Positions 11,873-23,151 of a stretch of 64,000 nucleotides of DNA are shown here, in pieces. Source of the DNA: Paguma larvata. Lineage: Eukaryota; Chordata; Mammalia; Carnivora; Viverridae. A program made the translations under genes and the position numbers. The notes beneath the pieces were generated by a model. The model was not told the origin of the DNA. It made no database searches and saw only the letters and a list, made by a program, of their open reading frames with translations. Location of the stretch: contig CM057841.1 in NCBI GenBank assembly GCA_030068075.1, positions 37,861,030 to 37,925,029 of the forward strand. The letters run 5' to 3'. Position 1 is the first letter of the stretch, and the number at the start of each line of letters is the position of its first letter.

Positions 11873-12480
11873 CTCTTCCTCTCTCTCTCTCTCTCTTTTT
11901 CAGCTCACTCTCTTCTTTCACACTTCCCCTAGGGTCATCAAGGAGCCCAAATGAGATGAAGTTTATGACAGACTTCCCTCTTTGCTGAGGAAGAATATGT
12001 AATTATGCCTCTAATTAATGTCTTTTAGAAGAGTCTTTTCCTGTTCCTAAATCTAAATTCAATTTTAAGCCATGACCTATTTATATATAAATGTACTTTC
12101 TCTCACTTTTAAATGCATGAGGATTTTACTCTTTGAGTTAAAAAAAAAAGCAAAGAGAGGCTTTAAAATTTTAATTTAATTAATAATTGACTTAATGGTA
12201 AGACATGGAAATTTATCTCAATAATACTGAAAACTCATGAATCAAAGAAATCATATTATACATATAATATATGTAGCAATATACTGAATTTGTCAACTTG
12301 GAAATTTGCAGACCGAACCACAAGATACAGAATAAAAATCCATGCAAAAGATACTGTTATGTGTAACAATTTTTAAGTGTGCTATAAAAAATTTTATTTC
12401 GTTTTTGAAAATAACTTAATGATTTCTAAAATCTGTACCACCAGATTCAGGATACTAGCTGGATTTAATATTGGCAATAA
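11873..12480. other. Intronic sequence without recognised feature
   Basis: Begins with a (CT)n microsatellite (to 11897), then AT-rich sequence with nothing assignable. Confidence 0.45.
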
Positions 12481-12531
12481 TATTACTACTACTACTACTA
12501 CTACTACTACTGCTACTACCAGTACTACTGT
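12481..12531. repeat. (ACT)n trinucleotide microsatellite
   Basis: About fifteen ACT units with two interruptions (GCT and CCAGT). Confidence 0.9.
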
Positions 12532-12654
12532 CTAAATAAAGATCTCTAGCGGGTAGATATCAGTATCCTGATTTATAAATAAGTAACCTAATAGCAAATA
12601 CAATAATATCCATCTATTGGATGACTACATGTCATGCAATATATGGTTGATATT

Positions 12655-12805
12655 TATTACCTGTTACATTATAACACTATTAAATAGATTCCATACCCAA
12701 TTCATAGATAGGGGAGTTGAAACTTAAAAAGATTTATAAATATTACTTGCAAAGCATCATAGAGCCAAAAACCAACTGACTTTATTCTTAAACCTGATAT
12801 TTAAG
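12655..12805 (+). repeat. MIR SINE fragment
   Basis: CATAGATAGGGGAGTTGAAA, ATTACTTGCAAAGCATCATA and GAGCCAAAAACCAACTGACT follow the MIR core order (ACAGATGAGGAAACTGAGG, AACTTGCCCAAGGTCACACA, GAGCCxGGATTCGAACC). Ends about 290 nt downstream of the EC2 exon's donor in gene orientation. Confidence 0.55.
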
Positions 12806-13090
12806 TGTGCCTGATGTATAAGCACCTTTTTTCCCCAGGATGAAAAACGGTGCCAGGCCATCTGTTAAACAGGTGATATTCTAGAAAAGGTCTGCAATTT
12901 GTTTTAATCAGTATCAAAATGATTGTCGGGCTTGCCATGTACCACACACTGCACAGGAATAACACATTCAAATATTATTGATACAGGCAGTGAAGTACTT
13001 AACCATGACATTTCATAATCCAAATCCCAAGAAAAGTGTTTCCCTGAAGCAATAACATGGTAAATAGAATTCAAAATTTAGGCCACAAAC

Positions 13091-13210
13091 CTGTCTCAGG
13101 CTCAATGGAAAAATAAGGCTGCCCTTCCAAGATACTATAAACCAACTTCGCACTGTTTCCATAGACTGGGTCATCAGCATCAGTAGCTGTTACATTAGTG
13201 ACAGATGTAC
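13091..13210 (-). CDS. CDH8: CDH8 internal exon, 120 nt (EC2)
   Basis: Next exon of the same cadherin. Completing the split glycine codon left by the 295-nt exon (G plus GT), it reads [20 protein letters not shown], then [19 protein letters not shown], and exits in phase 1. [14 protein letters not shown] is the EC2 calcium-binding DAD motif of type II cadherins; the [10 protein letters not shown] start and FSIEPET end again fit CDH8. The acceptor has a strong pyrimidine tract (TTCTTTTTCTTTTTTTTTAG). The donor is CAG|GTTTGTGGCC, weaker than consensus at positions +3 and +4. 120 nt with phase 1 at both ends is the classical-cadherin size, so skipping it would keep frame but delete 40 residues of EC2. 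The expected following exon (roughly AIIKTALPNMDRE onward) was not found in positions 1-13090. Confidence 0.9.
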
Positions 13211-14262
13211 CTAAAAAAAAGAAAAAGAAGGAAAGAAAAGATAATAATTAACACATTATCCTTTGCCAAGAGCTAAATTTTGCCAAGCTTATCATACAGA
13301 AATCCATGTGTGGGGATAAGAAAAAAAAGAAATCACTTCAAAAATATGGAGATAAACTACTCTATCATAACTTCAAATATATCCAAGTCTTTTAAGAGAG
13401 AGAGGACTGCTAGGCTGGAATACTATACAAAGATAACCCTTTTAGAATCAATATTATTTAAGATTCCTTTTCTGTTTTCATTTTAAAGATACCTATCAGA
13501 TTCCTGTGAGCTTGGAGAATATGGAAACATATCAAAGAAACATGAAACACAACATTAATAATACGATATAACACGTAGCATTTAGTTTTGTAAAACTACA
13601 ACTGAATGTACCTGAAAAAAAATGGTTTCTAGAAAAACTGCACAGAAACATCAGAGGAATATTTCATCTGCTTTATCTAATTCTTCAGAATATGACATTA
13701 GATTGGAACCACCAATTAATCAGCATATTTAGGTAATTATGCTTTATGGATAATAAAATCAAAATCTTTTTTTTTTTTCGGATTCATTTCCTATGTGTTA
13801 TTCACTCATTCATTAAGCAATTGAGCACATACAGCTTGCCTGATAGGAAGTAAAGTCTAAGTCTAAGATAAAGTCTACACTGAAGAAGTATTCCCTTCAG
13901 TCTACACTGAAGAGGAGAGGCTGGCACGCACACATGTAGAAATTCAGCTGCATGCAACAGCACCATGTCCAGACCTCTCTATTACTCCACAGAGAGGGTT
14001 GTCAGTGGCAGGGTGGCTTTCTGTGAGACACTGCATTTGACTTACATTTTTAAAGACAGGTAGAGTTTAATCAGGAGAATGGCAGGGAAGGGATTCCAAG
14101 CAATAAGTCGAGCATAAGTAAAGGCCAAGTAGTCTGGGACTGTGTGAAATTGTGGGAAATGCAAAAACCGATAGCAATTGGAGATGTCTGGTGTGGTGAC
14201 AGGCTTCAAGTTCCGTAAGGACAGGGTCAGTGTTCTTAATCCAGTAAGGGCTGGACACATAA
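13211..14262. other. Intron flank upstream of the EC2 exon
   Basis: The first 50 nt are the strong pyrimidine tract of the minus-strand acceptor (plus strand A/G-rich, 13213-13245). The rest is AT-rich with no assigned repeat except a T-run at 13768-13779. Confidence 0.5.
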
Positions 14263-14264
14263 TA

Positions 14265-14505
14265 CAGTAAAACCCTGGATTGTAAGTAACTTATTCTGTG
14301 AGTGTTCCGCAAGACGAGCAAATACTTCTAATAAATTTGAACTTGATAAGTGAGCAATGCCTTGCAATACAAGCAGTATGGGATGCCGAATGTTACATGA
14401 TCACAATTGAGCCAAAGGTTCTTGAAATTTGCTTTGATATACAAGTGCTGTGGATTACAAGAATGTTTCTGGAATGAATTATGCTTGCAAAACAAGGTTT
14501 TACTG
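14265..14505. mobile_element. Tigger1-like non-autonomous DNA transposon (MITE)
   Basis: 241-bp element with terminal inverted repeats: left CAGTAAAACCCTGGATTGTA, right (reverse complement) CAGTAAAACCTTGTTTTGCA. Internal GTTCCGCAAGACGAGCAAA and AACTTGATAAGTGAGC match the carnivore Tigger1 family I know. It sits after TA at 14263-14264; the right flank is TT, so one side of the expected TA duplication has decayed. No transposase is encoded. Confidence 0.8.
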
Positions 14506-15584
14506 TTAATTATCACACAATGATAACTGAATGAATAGGCAAATGAATAAATTATCTGATGACTTAATGAGGAATGGTGTCTAAGTGTCACAGAGGAGTT
14601 CCTTCCCAAGTGGACTCTGAGATAGATTTCTTGCAGAATTTTTACTGGGGAGTTCTCTTTAATTGGTATCTGTGGGGGAAGTGAACAGGACATTATTGGG
14701 TGGAAAGAGGCCGTTGGGCTGTGATGTACTCACAGACTCCACTGGACACTCTGCACACCGAGGATGGTTGTTGAGAAAATGGGGCCAGACCTTTAGACCC
14801 CAGCACCATCCAGTTATTGGATGTGGGAACCCCTCTGATAATGGAGCCTTGGCCTTGGCCCATGAAGCTCTCTTCAGCTGAATGATCTTCAGCCCTGAGA
14901 TGCCAATATTCAGCAGTCTCCAGCAGCATGGGGGAAGAGTATTTTAAACTGAAGGGCAGATCTGAGCAGCATACCTTCACGTTTACTGTAATAGGATAAA
15001 GCTTTTGTAAGATCGTGCCAATCAAAATATTTTTCAGGGTTTTGAATTATGGTCACTGTACATAAAATGTAGTAATATTATTTATTGAGCAGTTGATAGT
15101 CCTGTAAAATTGGAACTTCGACTTTGCATTATGATTCAGAGGTTCTACAAAATCTACAGTTAGAGGGAAAAAAAAAGCACCTCGTGGTGGTTGTGTAATA
15201 CATTCCACCAGACACTGGGAACAATCTCAAAGAAAAAAAATAGACTCACTTTTGAAAATAACTCATCAACTAGCTGGTAAAGATGAGCACATGAAAGTAC
15301 AATATTTGTAGTTATTTGAATATTGTGTGGGATGGAAAAGAACTGGAGGAAAAACCTTCCAGGTAAGAGGAAGAAAGTGAAATAAATACATTTTAGGAAG
15401 AGATCTGATTGGAAAAATCAGTCATCAAGCTGACTTTGGAGATGCAATCTGGAGCACAAAATGCAGAGGTCATCTGAATGCCCAGGTAGGGAGAATTGGC
15501 TTTTCCCGTAGGAAACAGAGAAGGTATTTCAGTTAGAGACCAATCCTATGCTGTGGACCTCTCTTCTATTAGTGCCCCCAGATT
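14506..15584. other. Intronic sequence; possible unassigned old repeat
   Basis: 14550-14960 is GC-richer, with phrases such as GAGATAGATTTCTTGCAGAA that look repeat-derived, but I could not assign a family. The opposing ORFs at 14663-15025 show no known protein. Confidence 0.4.
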
Positions 15585-15668
15585 TAATTGGAGGAAGTGA
15601 TGCAGAAGATTAGGAGATCAGACTAGAGACAAGGTCACAGCAGTAGTCCAGTTAGGGGGTGATAAAAC
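15585..15668 (+). repeat. Ancient repeat fragment
   Basis: GGTCACAGCAGTAGTCCAGT with surrounding GGAGATCAGACTAGAGAC resembles the part 'AGGCTGTTGCAGTAATCCAG' of the same old repeat seen at 37290-37860. Confidence 0.4.
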
Positions 15669-16348
15669 ACTAACAATAAATACAGATCTTGATGCTCATT
15701 TTCTTGACTTCATCCTTGTACTAAGTTTCCATAAGATGTTCAAATGAGTGAGGGGTATGCAGAACTCTTTCAGCCCCTTTTCACTAAGTGTAAGATTAGG
15801 TCAGAAAAAGTTAAAGAAAAAAAAAAACCAACAATGAATAGCAAGAAAAAGACTCCAGTTACCGAGTTACCAAGAGCTGACAGTCCAGAGATTCATGAGG
15901 AAGGGTGAACTCTTCCATGCAGAAGTCCGTGAAATAATTGTTTGTTTGGCTTTGTTGACTTGTGTTGTGTGTTTTATTCATTTTTTTAGGAGAAATACTC
16001 CCCCCCCCATGATAAAGTAACACATTATCAGAAAAATGAAGTCAAGTATGACGTTAAGCTAATTCCATTCTAGTCACTGCCTAGGCACTGGAAACAGAGA
16101 AGTGAATAAATAGTCCAAAATTCCTATCATCACTAAAATTGCCTGCTAGTGACTCTTAAACTGAGAAACACCTTCATAGAGAGAAATAATAAAACAAATT
16201 TCTGAACAATGACAGAATCACTGCATACATGTGTGCAGTGGGTTTGTTTGAGCAGAGAAGTGTGTGGGTCACAGTTTTGCAGATGGGATCCTTCCAACCT
16301 ATACTGAAACAATTACCCATCTCTGGGCAAATCACTTAATTCTACAAA
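15669..16348. other. Intronic sequence without recognised feature
   Basis: Contains an A-run near 15820 and a C-run (CCCCCCCC) near 16000; nothing else supported. Confidence 0.45.
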
Positions 16349-16558
16349 CATTGTGCCTAATGACTTTAGTAGTAGTGGATTTCCTTAAATTTGAGGGGAA
16401 AACACAAAAAGACATTCCCAAATATAACAATATGTTCATGTCCTCAATAAGAAAATGACTTAGAAAACACACACACGCATGCTCAATCTCACTTTCTCCC
16501 ATATAGTTTATCTCATGTCAGTTTTCTCTGTGGTATAAAATTGCCGTGGGCTGAAAAA
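16349..16558. repeat. Local dispersed duplication, copy 1
   Basis: 210 bp starting CATTGTGCCTAATGACTTTA and ending GCCGTGGGCTGAAAAA, repeated in the same orientation at 17600-17809. I counted six mismatches and no gaps (about 97% identity). Not a family I recognise. Confidence 0.95.
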
Positions 16559-17259
16559 CACATCAGAATTATTGTGAGGGTCACACTGAATAATATATAT
16601 AGAGGCTTAGCACAGAAATGACCACATGCTAAGCATTAGAGCACCAACTCTGCCCACATTTTAGAATCTGGGTTGAAAAATATCTAGATTTTTGGGGTAC
16701 CTTTCAGATCAATGGCATGGCAATACAGGGATGGTGGTGGAGTATTTTTAAAAGTTGTGTGAGGCAACTCTTAGGTAAAGCCATTATTCAGAATGACCGT
16801 AGTGGGCTTTGCACTTTTTAATAATTTAACTCCATTTTCTTCCAAAGAAACATTCATTTCTATCACGATTATTTTGAAGAATTCTTACTCAGAACTGTTT
16901 ATATATTCAAGTTTTTTGTTTCCTTGTTTGTTTGCCATTTAAAGTGCATAAAGGCCCATGGAGATGATTTTTTCTTTAAGTGGAATTTACGGATCTTTCC
17001 TGGGAACTTCACTAATACAAGACCGGTGATGTTTCTGTCTGTTTTCATTGATTACTGTAACTTGATGTTCTCTCTGTGTTCCATACTACCAAACACTGAG
17101 GCAGGAGGAAGGGGCCAGATTTCCATCATTTCCATGCTCTGTGGTTCAGTTTTTTGCATATCTGGAAACAATAATTTTTCATTCTGCACACCTCAAAGTT
17201 CAAAATGTGAGAATGAAATGAGATGATATTGAGTAGAACTGAGAGACTAGTAAGATTCA

Positions 17260-17480
17260 TTTGGAGTCATGCTGCCTTGAACCAGAACACTTGTTTTATA
17301 TCCATCTTCAACTTCTAGGAGTCCTGTGTCCTTGGCCAAAGACACAAAACTTTCCTAAGCTTTGGTTTCTTAATCTGTAAAAAGCAAGGTCGGGGTAACT
17401 GCTACCTCCTAGGCTTGTTAAGATAATTCAATGTAATAAGTTATGCTAACGGTAATGAAGAGTCATTGACATTTGATATT
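17260..17480 (+). repeat. MIR SINE
   Basis: TGTCCTTGGCCAAAGACAC, GGTTTCTTAATCTGTAAAA and GCTACCTCCTAGGCTTGTTA follow MIR order (TGACCTTGGGCAAG ... CAGTTTCCTCATCTGTAAAA ... TACCTCATAGGGTTGTTG). Lies between the two copies of the 210-bp duplication. Confidence 0.75.
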
Positions 17481-17599
17481 TCTGAGACCTGACTGTCACT
17501 TTTATTATATGTACATTATTTGTGCGTGCATGAGAGACGGAATAACAAACTCGTCTTTTATCATTTTAAGTGGTGGTGGAGGACGCTGTCATTTCTAAG

Positions 17600-17809
17600 C
17601 ATTGTGCCTAATGACTTTAGTAGTAGTGGATTTCCTTAAATTTGAGGGGAAAACACAAAAAGACATTCCCAAATATAACAATATGTTCATGTCCTCAATA
17701 AGAAAGTGACTTAGAAAACACCCACGCGCACACTCAATCTCACTTTCTCCCATATAGTTTATCTCATATCAGTTTTCTCTGTGGTATAAAATTGCCGTGG
17801 GCTGAAAAA
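17600..17809. repeat. Local dispersed duplication, copy 2
   Basis: Same 210 bp as 16349-16558, offset 1251 bp. Most mismatches cluster around 17705-17730, with one more near 17768 (CATATCA against CATGTCA). Confidence 0.95.
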
Positions 17810-19560
17810 TAAAATGTGTTTGGATGTAGCAAGTGCAAAGGCAGACACTGGGCACATCATCCCTACAAGTTTCTCAGTGTTATCTGAATGGGTGGCATTC
17901 AAATCAATGCCCTATTGCTCAGCCTATGCAAATCCCATACTCTTGTGAACATGAACTACTGTCCCAGGCAATGCAACATAGATAAGGCAAGCTTTCACTT
18001 ACATCCTCATCCACGATATTTCTGCCTGATGTCTGGCTTCCCGGGAAATCCGCATCCTTCAACTTTAGACATCTGGAAATGAAAAGGCAGCACTACTTCC
18101 CGTCAAGGATAATATTTCTCCTAATAGTGATTCAAGACTATTGATGCACCTGTACACTGGAATAGATGTGTGTAGAGGTTTTGTGGATGCATTTGTCAAG
18201 TGATTACCCAGAGGGGGGAAAATGGATGCTTTGAGGTTAATCTTGCATCAGAAAAGATTTTTAGTCAAGCTGCGGTGTCGGCTTCTCCATGGAAATGCAT
18301 GCAGAATGCAGACCACAGAGGCAAATTGAAAAGTGTAAACCTTGCAGGATAATGTTTCTTCAAAGCGGCAAGTGTTGGTGTGTGATAAATAGGACCCTGC
18401 GTAATACCCAGGAAATATAACAACAGGATTCTCTGTTTGTGTTTTCATTTGGAACTGTTTCTGTCCCTTTGTCGAGGATACAAGAGACTCATTTAGTTGG
18501 TGACTATAAATTTGATACTGTGCCATTTCTCCAAGAAAGCCCCTATTATAATCCAACTTGATGCTGATCCTAATTATAATAATATAGCTGTTGTATTTCC
18601 AGCTGTTGTCAATAAAAATGATCCCTGTCACCACAATGCATCCTGCTAGTATCAATTCAAGTATGAATACGTCAATTCCAAGGTGCATTCTGCTTTTAAT
18701 AAGCCCATTTTTCTGCACTTAGTTTCTTGGTTAAGTGAGATTTGCCAACGTGCACTTGGATTTTAATTAACAGAAGGCTCACGGAATCATTTGCCTCCTG
18801 CCACACCTGAAAGTTCCCTCCCGTTAGCAGCAGGGCCCACATATCTTCCCCCTTATAATGACAGCAAACACTACAAGCAAAATTAACCATCAAAAATTTT
18901 ACACTGTCAGGTTAGAGGTTCCAGTTTGCTGACAAACTAAGATGAAAGGCCTTCGGGAAAATAAGATGTTGGGTTTGGGTAGTGCAGCTCTGTTAGCTAG
19001 ACTATACTTTTTTATGAGCAAGTCAGCACACCAATTCTGCACATTATTCAGAAAGAAAAATGCTGGCGCTGACACCCTGAGCAGGAAAACAAAGGTTTGG
19101 TGCAGCGTGAAAATGTGCACACTGGAAAAGCTAAAACTCTTATGATGAGAAGAACATAAACCCCATTTGCAAAGAGTCATTTGCAATCCATTTTCAGAAA
19201 ATAAGCATTCTGATAGCAGGTGGGAAAACAGAGCAGCAGAACCCTTCCAATAACTGAAATTCAGAAAGGTGTATGTTCCTGGCCTCCTGCTACCATCTTC
19301 AAACTTTTGCTTTGACCTTCTGGCTACCCAGGTCCAAGTTCGGTACATACAGTCCATGGACAGAGTGCCCAGCGTTATCATGTGAAAATGTCTTCCTTAA
19401 ACATTCACACACTCCAAAGATCATAGGCCTAACGGGTCACAGCAATGATGCAGCAGGCATTCGTTATTTTAATAAAAGGAAACCCTCAGCCCATCTTCCC
19501 TCATCCTCCTTGTTAATGCTCCCAAGTACTAGGTAATACAAGAGGTAGTGAGGCACAGGT

Positions 19561-19574
19561 GTTGCCATGGCAAC
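19561..19574. promoter_or_regulatory. Perfect palindromic RFX X-box
   Basis: GTTGCCATGGCAAC equals its own reverse complement and is the full inverted-repeat X-box bound by RFX-family factors. The exact 14-mer is seen; activity here is inferred. Confidence 0.6.
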
Positions 19575-19692
19575 GTTTTTGGTTGTTGTTGAATAGCAGA
19601 GCAATAATTTCTTAAGGCCTGCATAACTTGTTGATGTTTAAATTATCGCTTACTAGAAGCTGAAACATCTGGCCCTGGATGTTCTAAACGTG

Positions 19693-19700
19693 TGACGTCA
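19693..19700. promoter_or_regulatory. Perfect CRE (TGACGTCA)
   Basis: Full 8-bp cAMP response element palindrome, bound by CREB/ATF factors, 118 bp after the X-box. CpG-containing CREs decay quickly in methylated introns, so its survival is notable. Confidence 0.55.
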
Positions 19701-21389
19701 AATCCATTATTTTTTACTTCTATGGAAATAAGCTCTGGGATACCTCTGCACATGATGGGCATGTACTTCTAGAGGGTTTCGGTTTGTTTTGTCCACCTCC
19801 CACCGCCCCCCGGCCCGCCGTGTTACAACAGAACACAGACCTAAAATGCTTACAGAAAAGCTGAGAATAAATGCAGGCAGCCAATGCAGTTTTCTTCACG
19901 TCCCTCGAACTGACACCATGGTCTTCAACACCGCTTTCACCCTGAAGGGCCACCAGCAAATCCTACCAGTGCAAAGACGGCCTAAATCCTACTGGTAGCT
20001 TTTTTTTTTTTTTTCAGTTTTGCTATTTAATTATAGAAGATGCTTGCTGAGTATCCAAACCTCCCAGGGACGCCTTAGGGGATCTATGGAGGATGAGGAG
20101 GATTAACATGGCTCAGTAACATTCATGGCTTGTTTTTTTTAACCCTACACATGGAAAATTCTTTCTCAAGCAAGCTCTGATGGAAATGAATAGTGAAATG
20201 TGCCATCTGTAAGCAGGAAGACAGGATTTTGCTTCTTTCTAGGAAGTTCTGCTCTGAACAACTACTAGTTAAAGCAGGAAAGTTACAGTCAGGGTGATAA
20301 GAGAAGATCCAACCCTTTTCTTCTTTTTTGGTGATCAATGTTGCAATTTCTAAGTCAATTAAACAGGAGGCAAGGGGAACATGTGTTTGCCATTTCATTT
20401 CAGACAAGGTCTTTAAGATATACACCACACAGGGAAATCCTAAACAATCACTTCCTCTTCCATCCTCTTTTGCAAAGGCCTAAGCATTGCTCACTGGGTG
20501 TTCTTCTCAGATGCCAATTCTCAGCCTGTAGTAAAATGTTGCTGCCAGATTCTACATGCTCCAAATTGAATTTATTATGGGACAGATTCTTAACTGCAGT
20601 CAGGCGGATGGACAGCACCAAAATGCATCCTGTCATTTCTCTGGCTCTATGATTTGGGACATAAACTGGGGAAATAAAATCCCATTTCCATATTTTATTC
20701 TGGAGCATTTAGAGGTATAAACAGTTTTGTAACTTAATGCAACATCCATATACGCTTAACATTGTGTTTATAAAACGAGCTCGGAACTTTCTGGAACAAT
20801 TAAACACTTCAGAAAAGGCGTTCAAGCACACAGATGTCTTCTATTCACCCATGCATCATTCCCGCGAACATCTGTAATGTGCATCGGGCGAAAGAAGTGA
20901 AAAATATTGTACGAAAATGTGTAACTGTAAAATCTCAGCCATGTTTACTGTGCACAGGAGAAAAGTACCTTCCGCGTTTCTCGCAAACAGCGCCAGGACG
21001 GTGGTCTACCCACTGCTTTTGCAAACAGATAATGAGGATGATTGGAAGCCTGGTTGTGAAAACTAATAAGCTGTCTGTTTTACAGTTCATGGGCATAAAC
21101 AAACCTTTTCAGAATCAGAATGACTCTTACAGTACAATGGGACAAAAAAGTATGTTTTCTTTTCTCAGGCTGCCTATTCCCAGCGTTCAAGCCTTCGCTA
21201 ATTCGTTACCAATGGAATGAAATTCTACAAATACCTAAGAAGTAAACTAGCATCATTTATGCTTTAGACTGGCAGCGATTTCCATCCTGACCTTGCAAAA
21301 TTATGCTACCAGAGGCTCTGCGGGTACCTTCTACAATGTGTCAGGGTTGCAGTTGGTGGGAGCTTCCTTCACTATATTTTATTATATGA

Positions 21390-21510
21390 ACTCATTCATT
21401 TATTCACACCAAGGCTATCTCCATGGTAGGTGCTGTGTGCTGAGCTCTGAGTTAGACATGGAGGGCACAAGAATGTGCAGCAAGGCAGAGTTTCTGTCCC
21501 GAGAGGGTCT
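21390..21510 (+). repeat. Ancient interspersed repeat fragment
   Basis: TCATTTATTCACACCAAGG, TGCTGTGTGCTGAGCTCTGA and GACATGGAGGGCACAAGAAT follow the old repeat core order (TCATTCATTC, TGTGCCAGGCACTGTTCT, TGGGGATACAGCAGTGAA). Confidence 0.45.
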
Positions 21511-21739
21511 GACGTTTATTTTAGCAATGTTTTCACAGGGTTTCACTGTACCACAGGAAACTGCATATCTTTGTAAAATTTGTTTCTAGGAGGCATCAGC
21601 ACGATGTCATGGAACACAGGCATATGCTACAATTATAACGTCAGAAGTTTTGCTCATGTCCTTCTATTATTAGATTGGGATCATATTCTACATCAACTAC
21701 TTGTCCCTCTAGCACAGCAGGACTGTCCTTTTACATCTA

Positions 21740-21802
21740 TGACACTCAGGTTCCTAATCCAACAAATGGGGACATCACCCACTTCACAGTCTTATTCCGC
21801 TC
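21740..21802 (+). repeat. MIR SINE fragment
   Basis: CTCAGGTTCCTAATCCAAC, then AAATGGGGACATCACCCAC and TTCACAG, parallel MIR CTCAGTTTCCTCATCTGTAA and AATGGGGATAATA. Confidence 0.5.
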
Positions 21803-22519
21803 CGTATGGATAAACAATCAGAGTTCCCTGGATGAGGGGACACTATCTTGAGCTAACCCCTGACTCTCCCTGGCATGCTACTTGTACATATACGTGTTTG
21901 CTGAAGGATGAATTCGGGCTTAAGAGGCATGAGAACAAAATTATAACCCCTTAGTGGCTGTTCAGTTTTTATTCTTTTAGAATGAGCTCAATTCTCTAGT
22001 TAAAAGCTATGAGTTTTAAAAATGACAGTAGTGTAGTTGTGATGATAATCCCTTCCTTTCCATCTCCGCCTCCACCTTTGCTGACATATAACTGACAAAA
22101 AATTGTAATATATTTAAAACGCTCTACAATGTGATGGTTTGCTATATGCAGACATTGTGAAATGATTACCACAATGAAATTAATTAACATATCCACCGCC
22201 TCACATGGTTACTTTCTGCCCCCTCGCTCGTTCCCCTCCGCAACTGAAAGACAAAATGAGTAACTCTCCTATCAAATTTCATACCTGGCCAAGTGAAAAA
22301 CCATTGAAACACTGAGCTACTGAGAAGGCAAAGTCTTAGACAAAAACAGGCTTAACTGTAATATCATTACAGAACAATGGTTTCAAGGACATTTTCTTTA
22401 AAAAAAACATTCACTAACTCATCCCAAATATGCTATCCTATACATGCTGCCATCCATGACGCCTGTAGCTGAAAAGGAGTGGAGTCGGGCTTATTGGGGC
22501 CCTTTGTGATCACACTATA
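21803..22519. other. Intronic sequence without recognised feature
   Basis: AT-rich; 22070-22200 (TGACAAAAAATTGTAATATA, CACAATGAAATTAATTAACA) may be L1-derived but is too short and diverged to call. Confidence 0.4.
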
Positions 22520-22850
22520 TTTTCACTGAGTTCCTACTATGTGCCAAGCCTTCCTTTTATGCACCTAAGAGACTGTACAGTTAGAAGAGTGTTGCTTTCT
22601 TGAAGGGCATACCAGGGAGTGGCCAGAAAATAACAGGACTAACCAGTGACGTGAAAAAGTGCTATAGGGGAGAGAAAGGTAGAGACTCATACAGGAGGGG
22701 CAGCTACACAGCCAAGGCAAGGTTTCTGGGAGGAGGGAGCAGTGATATTGAGATTATGTTTGAGAACAAGGATGATCTTGAGCCAAAGTTCAGAGGTGGG
22801 GTCGCAAATCAGGAAGAACCCCGTGAAGGAGGTTGGTAAGTTTGGAGCTT
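22520..22850 (+). repeat. Ancient interspersed repeat, longer fragment
   Basis: CACTGAGTTCCTACTATGTG then CCAAGCCTTCC, and GGTTTCTGGGAGGAGGGAGC followed by AGTGATATTGAG, match two parts of the old repeat (CACCTACTATGTGCCAGGCA; CCTCTCTGAGGAGGTGACAT, TTTGAG). Confidence 0.55.
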
Positions 22851-23151
22851 ATCACAGGAAAACATTACGTCAGAAAAGGGTTTTCAACATTCTTTTAACA
22901 CCAGAGGTTTCTCATCTTCCCAATGATTTTTTTTCTTACCCACACTTGCTTAAGCAAGTACATTCCTACAATTTCCCAACACATCTGCCTAACTCATGCA
23001 GACCCAGATTCAAGACTCAGCTGTCCCTAAGCTGAATTGTCCCTTCTTCTGAACTCTAAAAATACTTCATTTGACTGTCTCCGGGGACATCTTTTCCTTT
23101 TATACTTACATTGCAGTGTGCACAGATTTTTTCCTTTTGGACTGAAAGCTT

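Larger units (their letters stand above)
1..13090 (-). other. CDH8: Start of the downstream CDH8 intron
   Basis: The intron begins at the donor GTTTGT (13090 downward) and runs off the left edge. It contains repeats only; no cadherin exon was recognised. Confidence 0.8.
17810..21389. other. Mobile-element-poor island, candidate conserved non-coding region
   Basis: About 3.6 kb with no SINE, L1, LTR or MIR that I can recognise. It contains unusually long open frames for intronic DNA (e.g. 18248-18718 and 18899-19381 on the minus strand). Their translations show no known domain and I see no splice-site framework, so I do not call them genes. Low repeat load plus the RFX/CRE sites inside it suggest selective constraint; that is inference. 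Confidence 0.45.

Noticed and set aside
14663..15025. Overlapping ORFs on both strands as a candidate gene pair
   Set aside because: No recognisable product. The region looks like an unassigned old repeat.
18248..19381. Minus-strand open frames of 156 and 160 codons, on the CDH8 strand
   Set aside because: No recognisable domain, composition typical of translated intron, no supporting splice or Kozak context. Kept only as part of the repeat-poor island.
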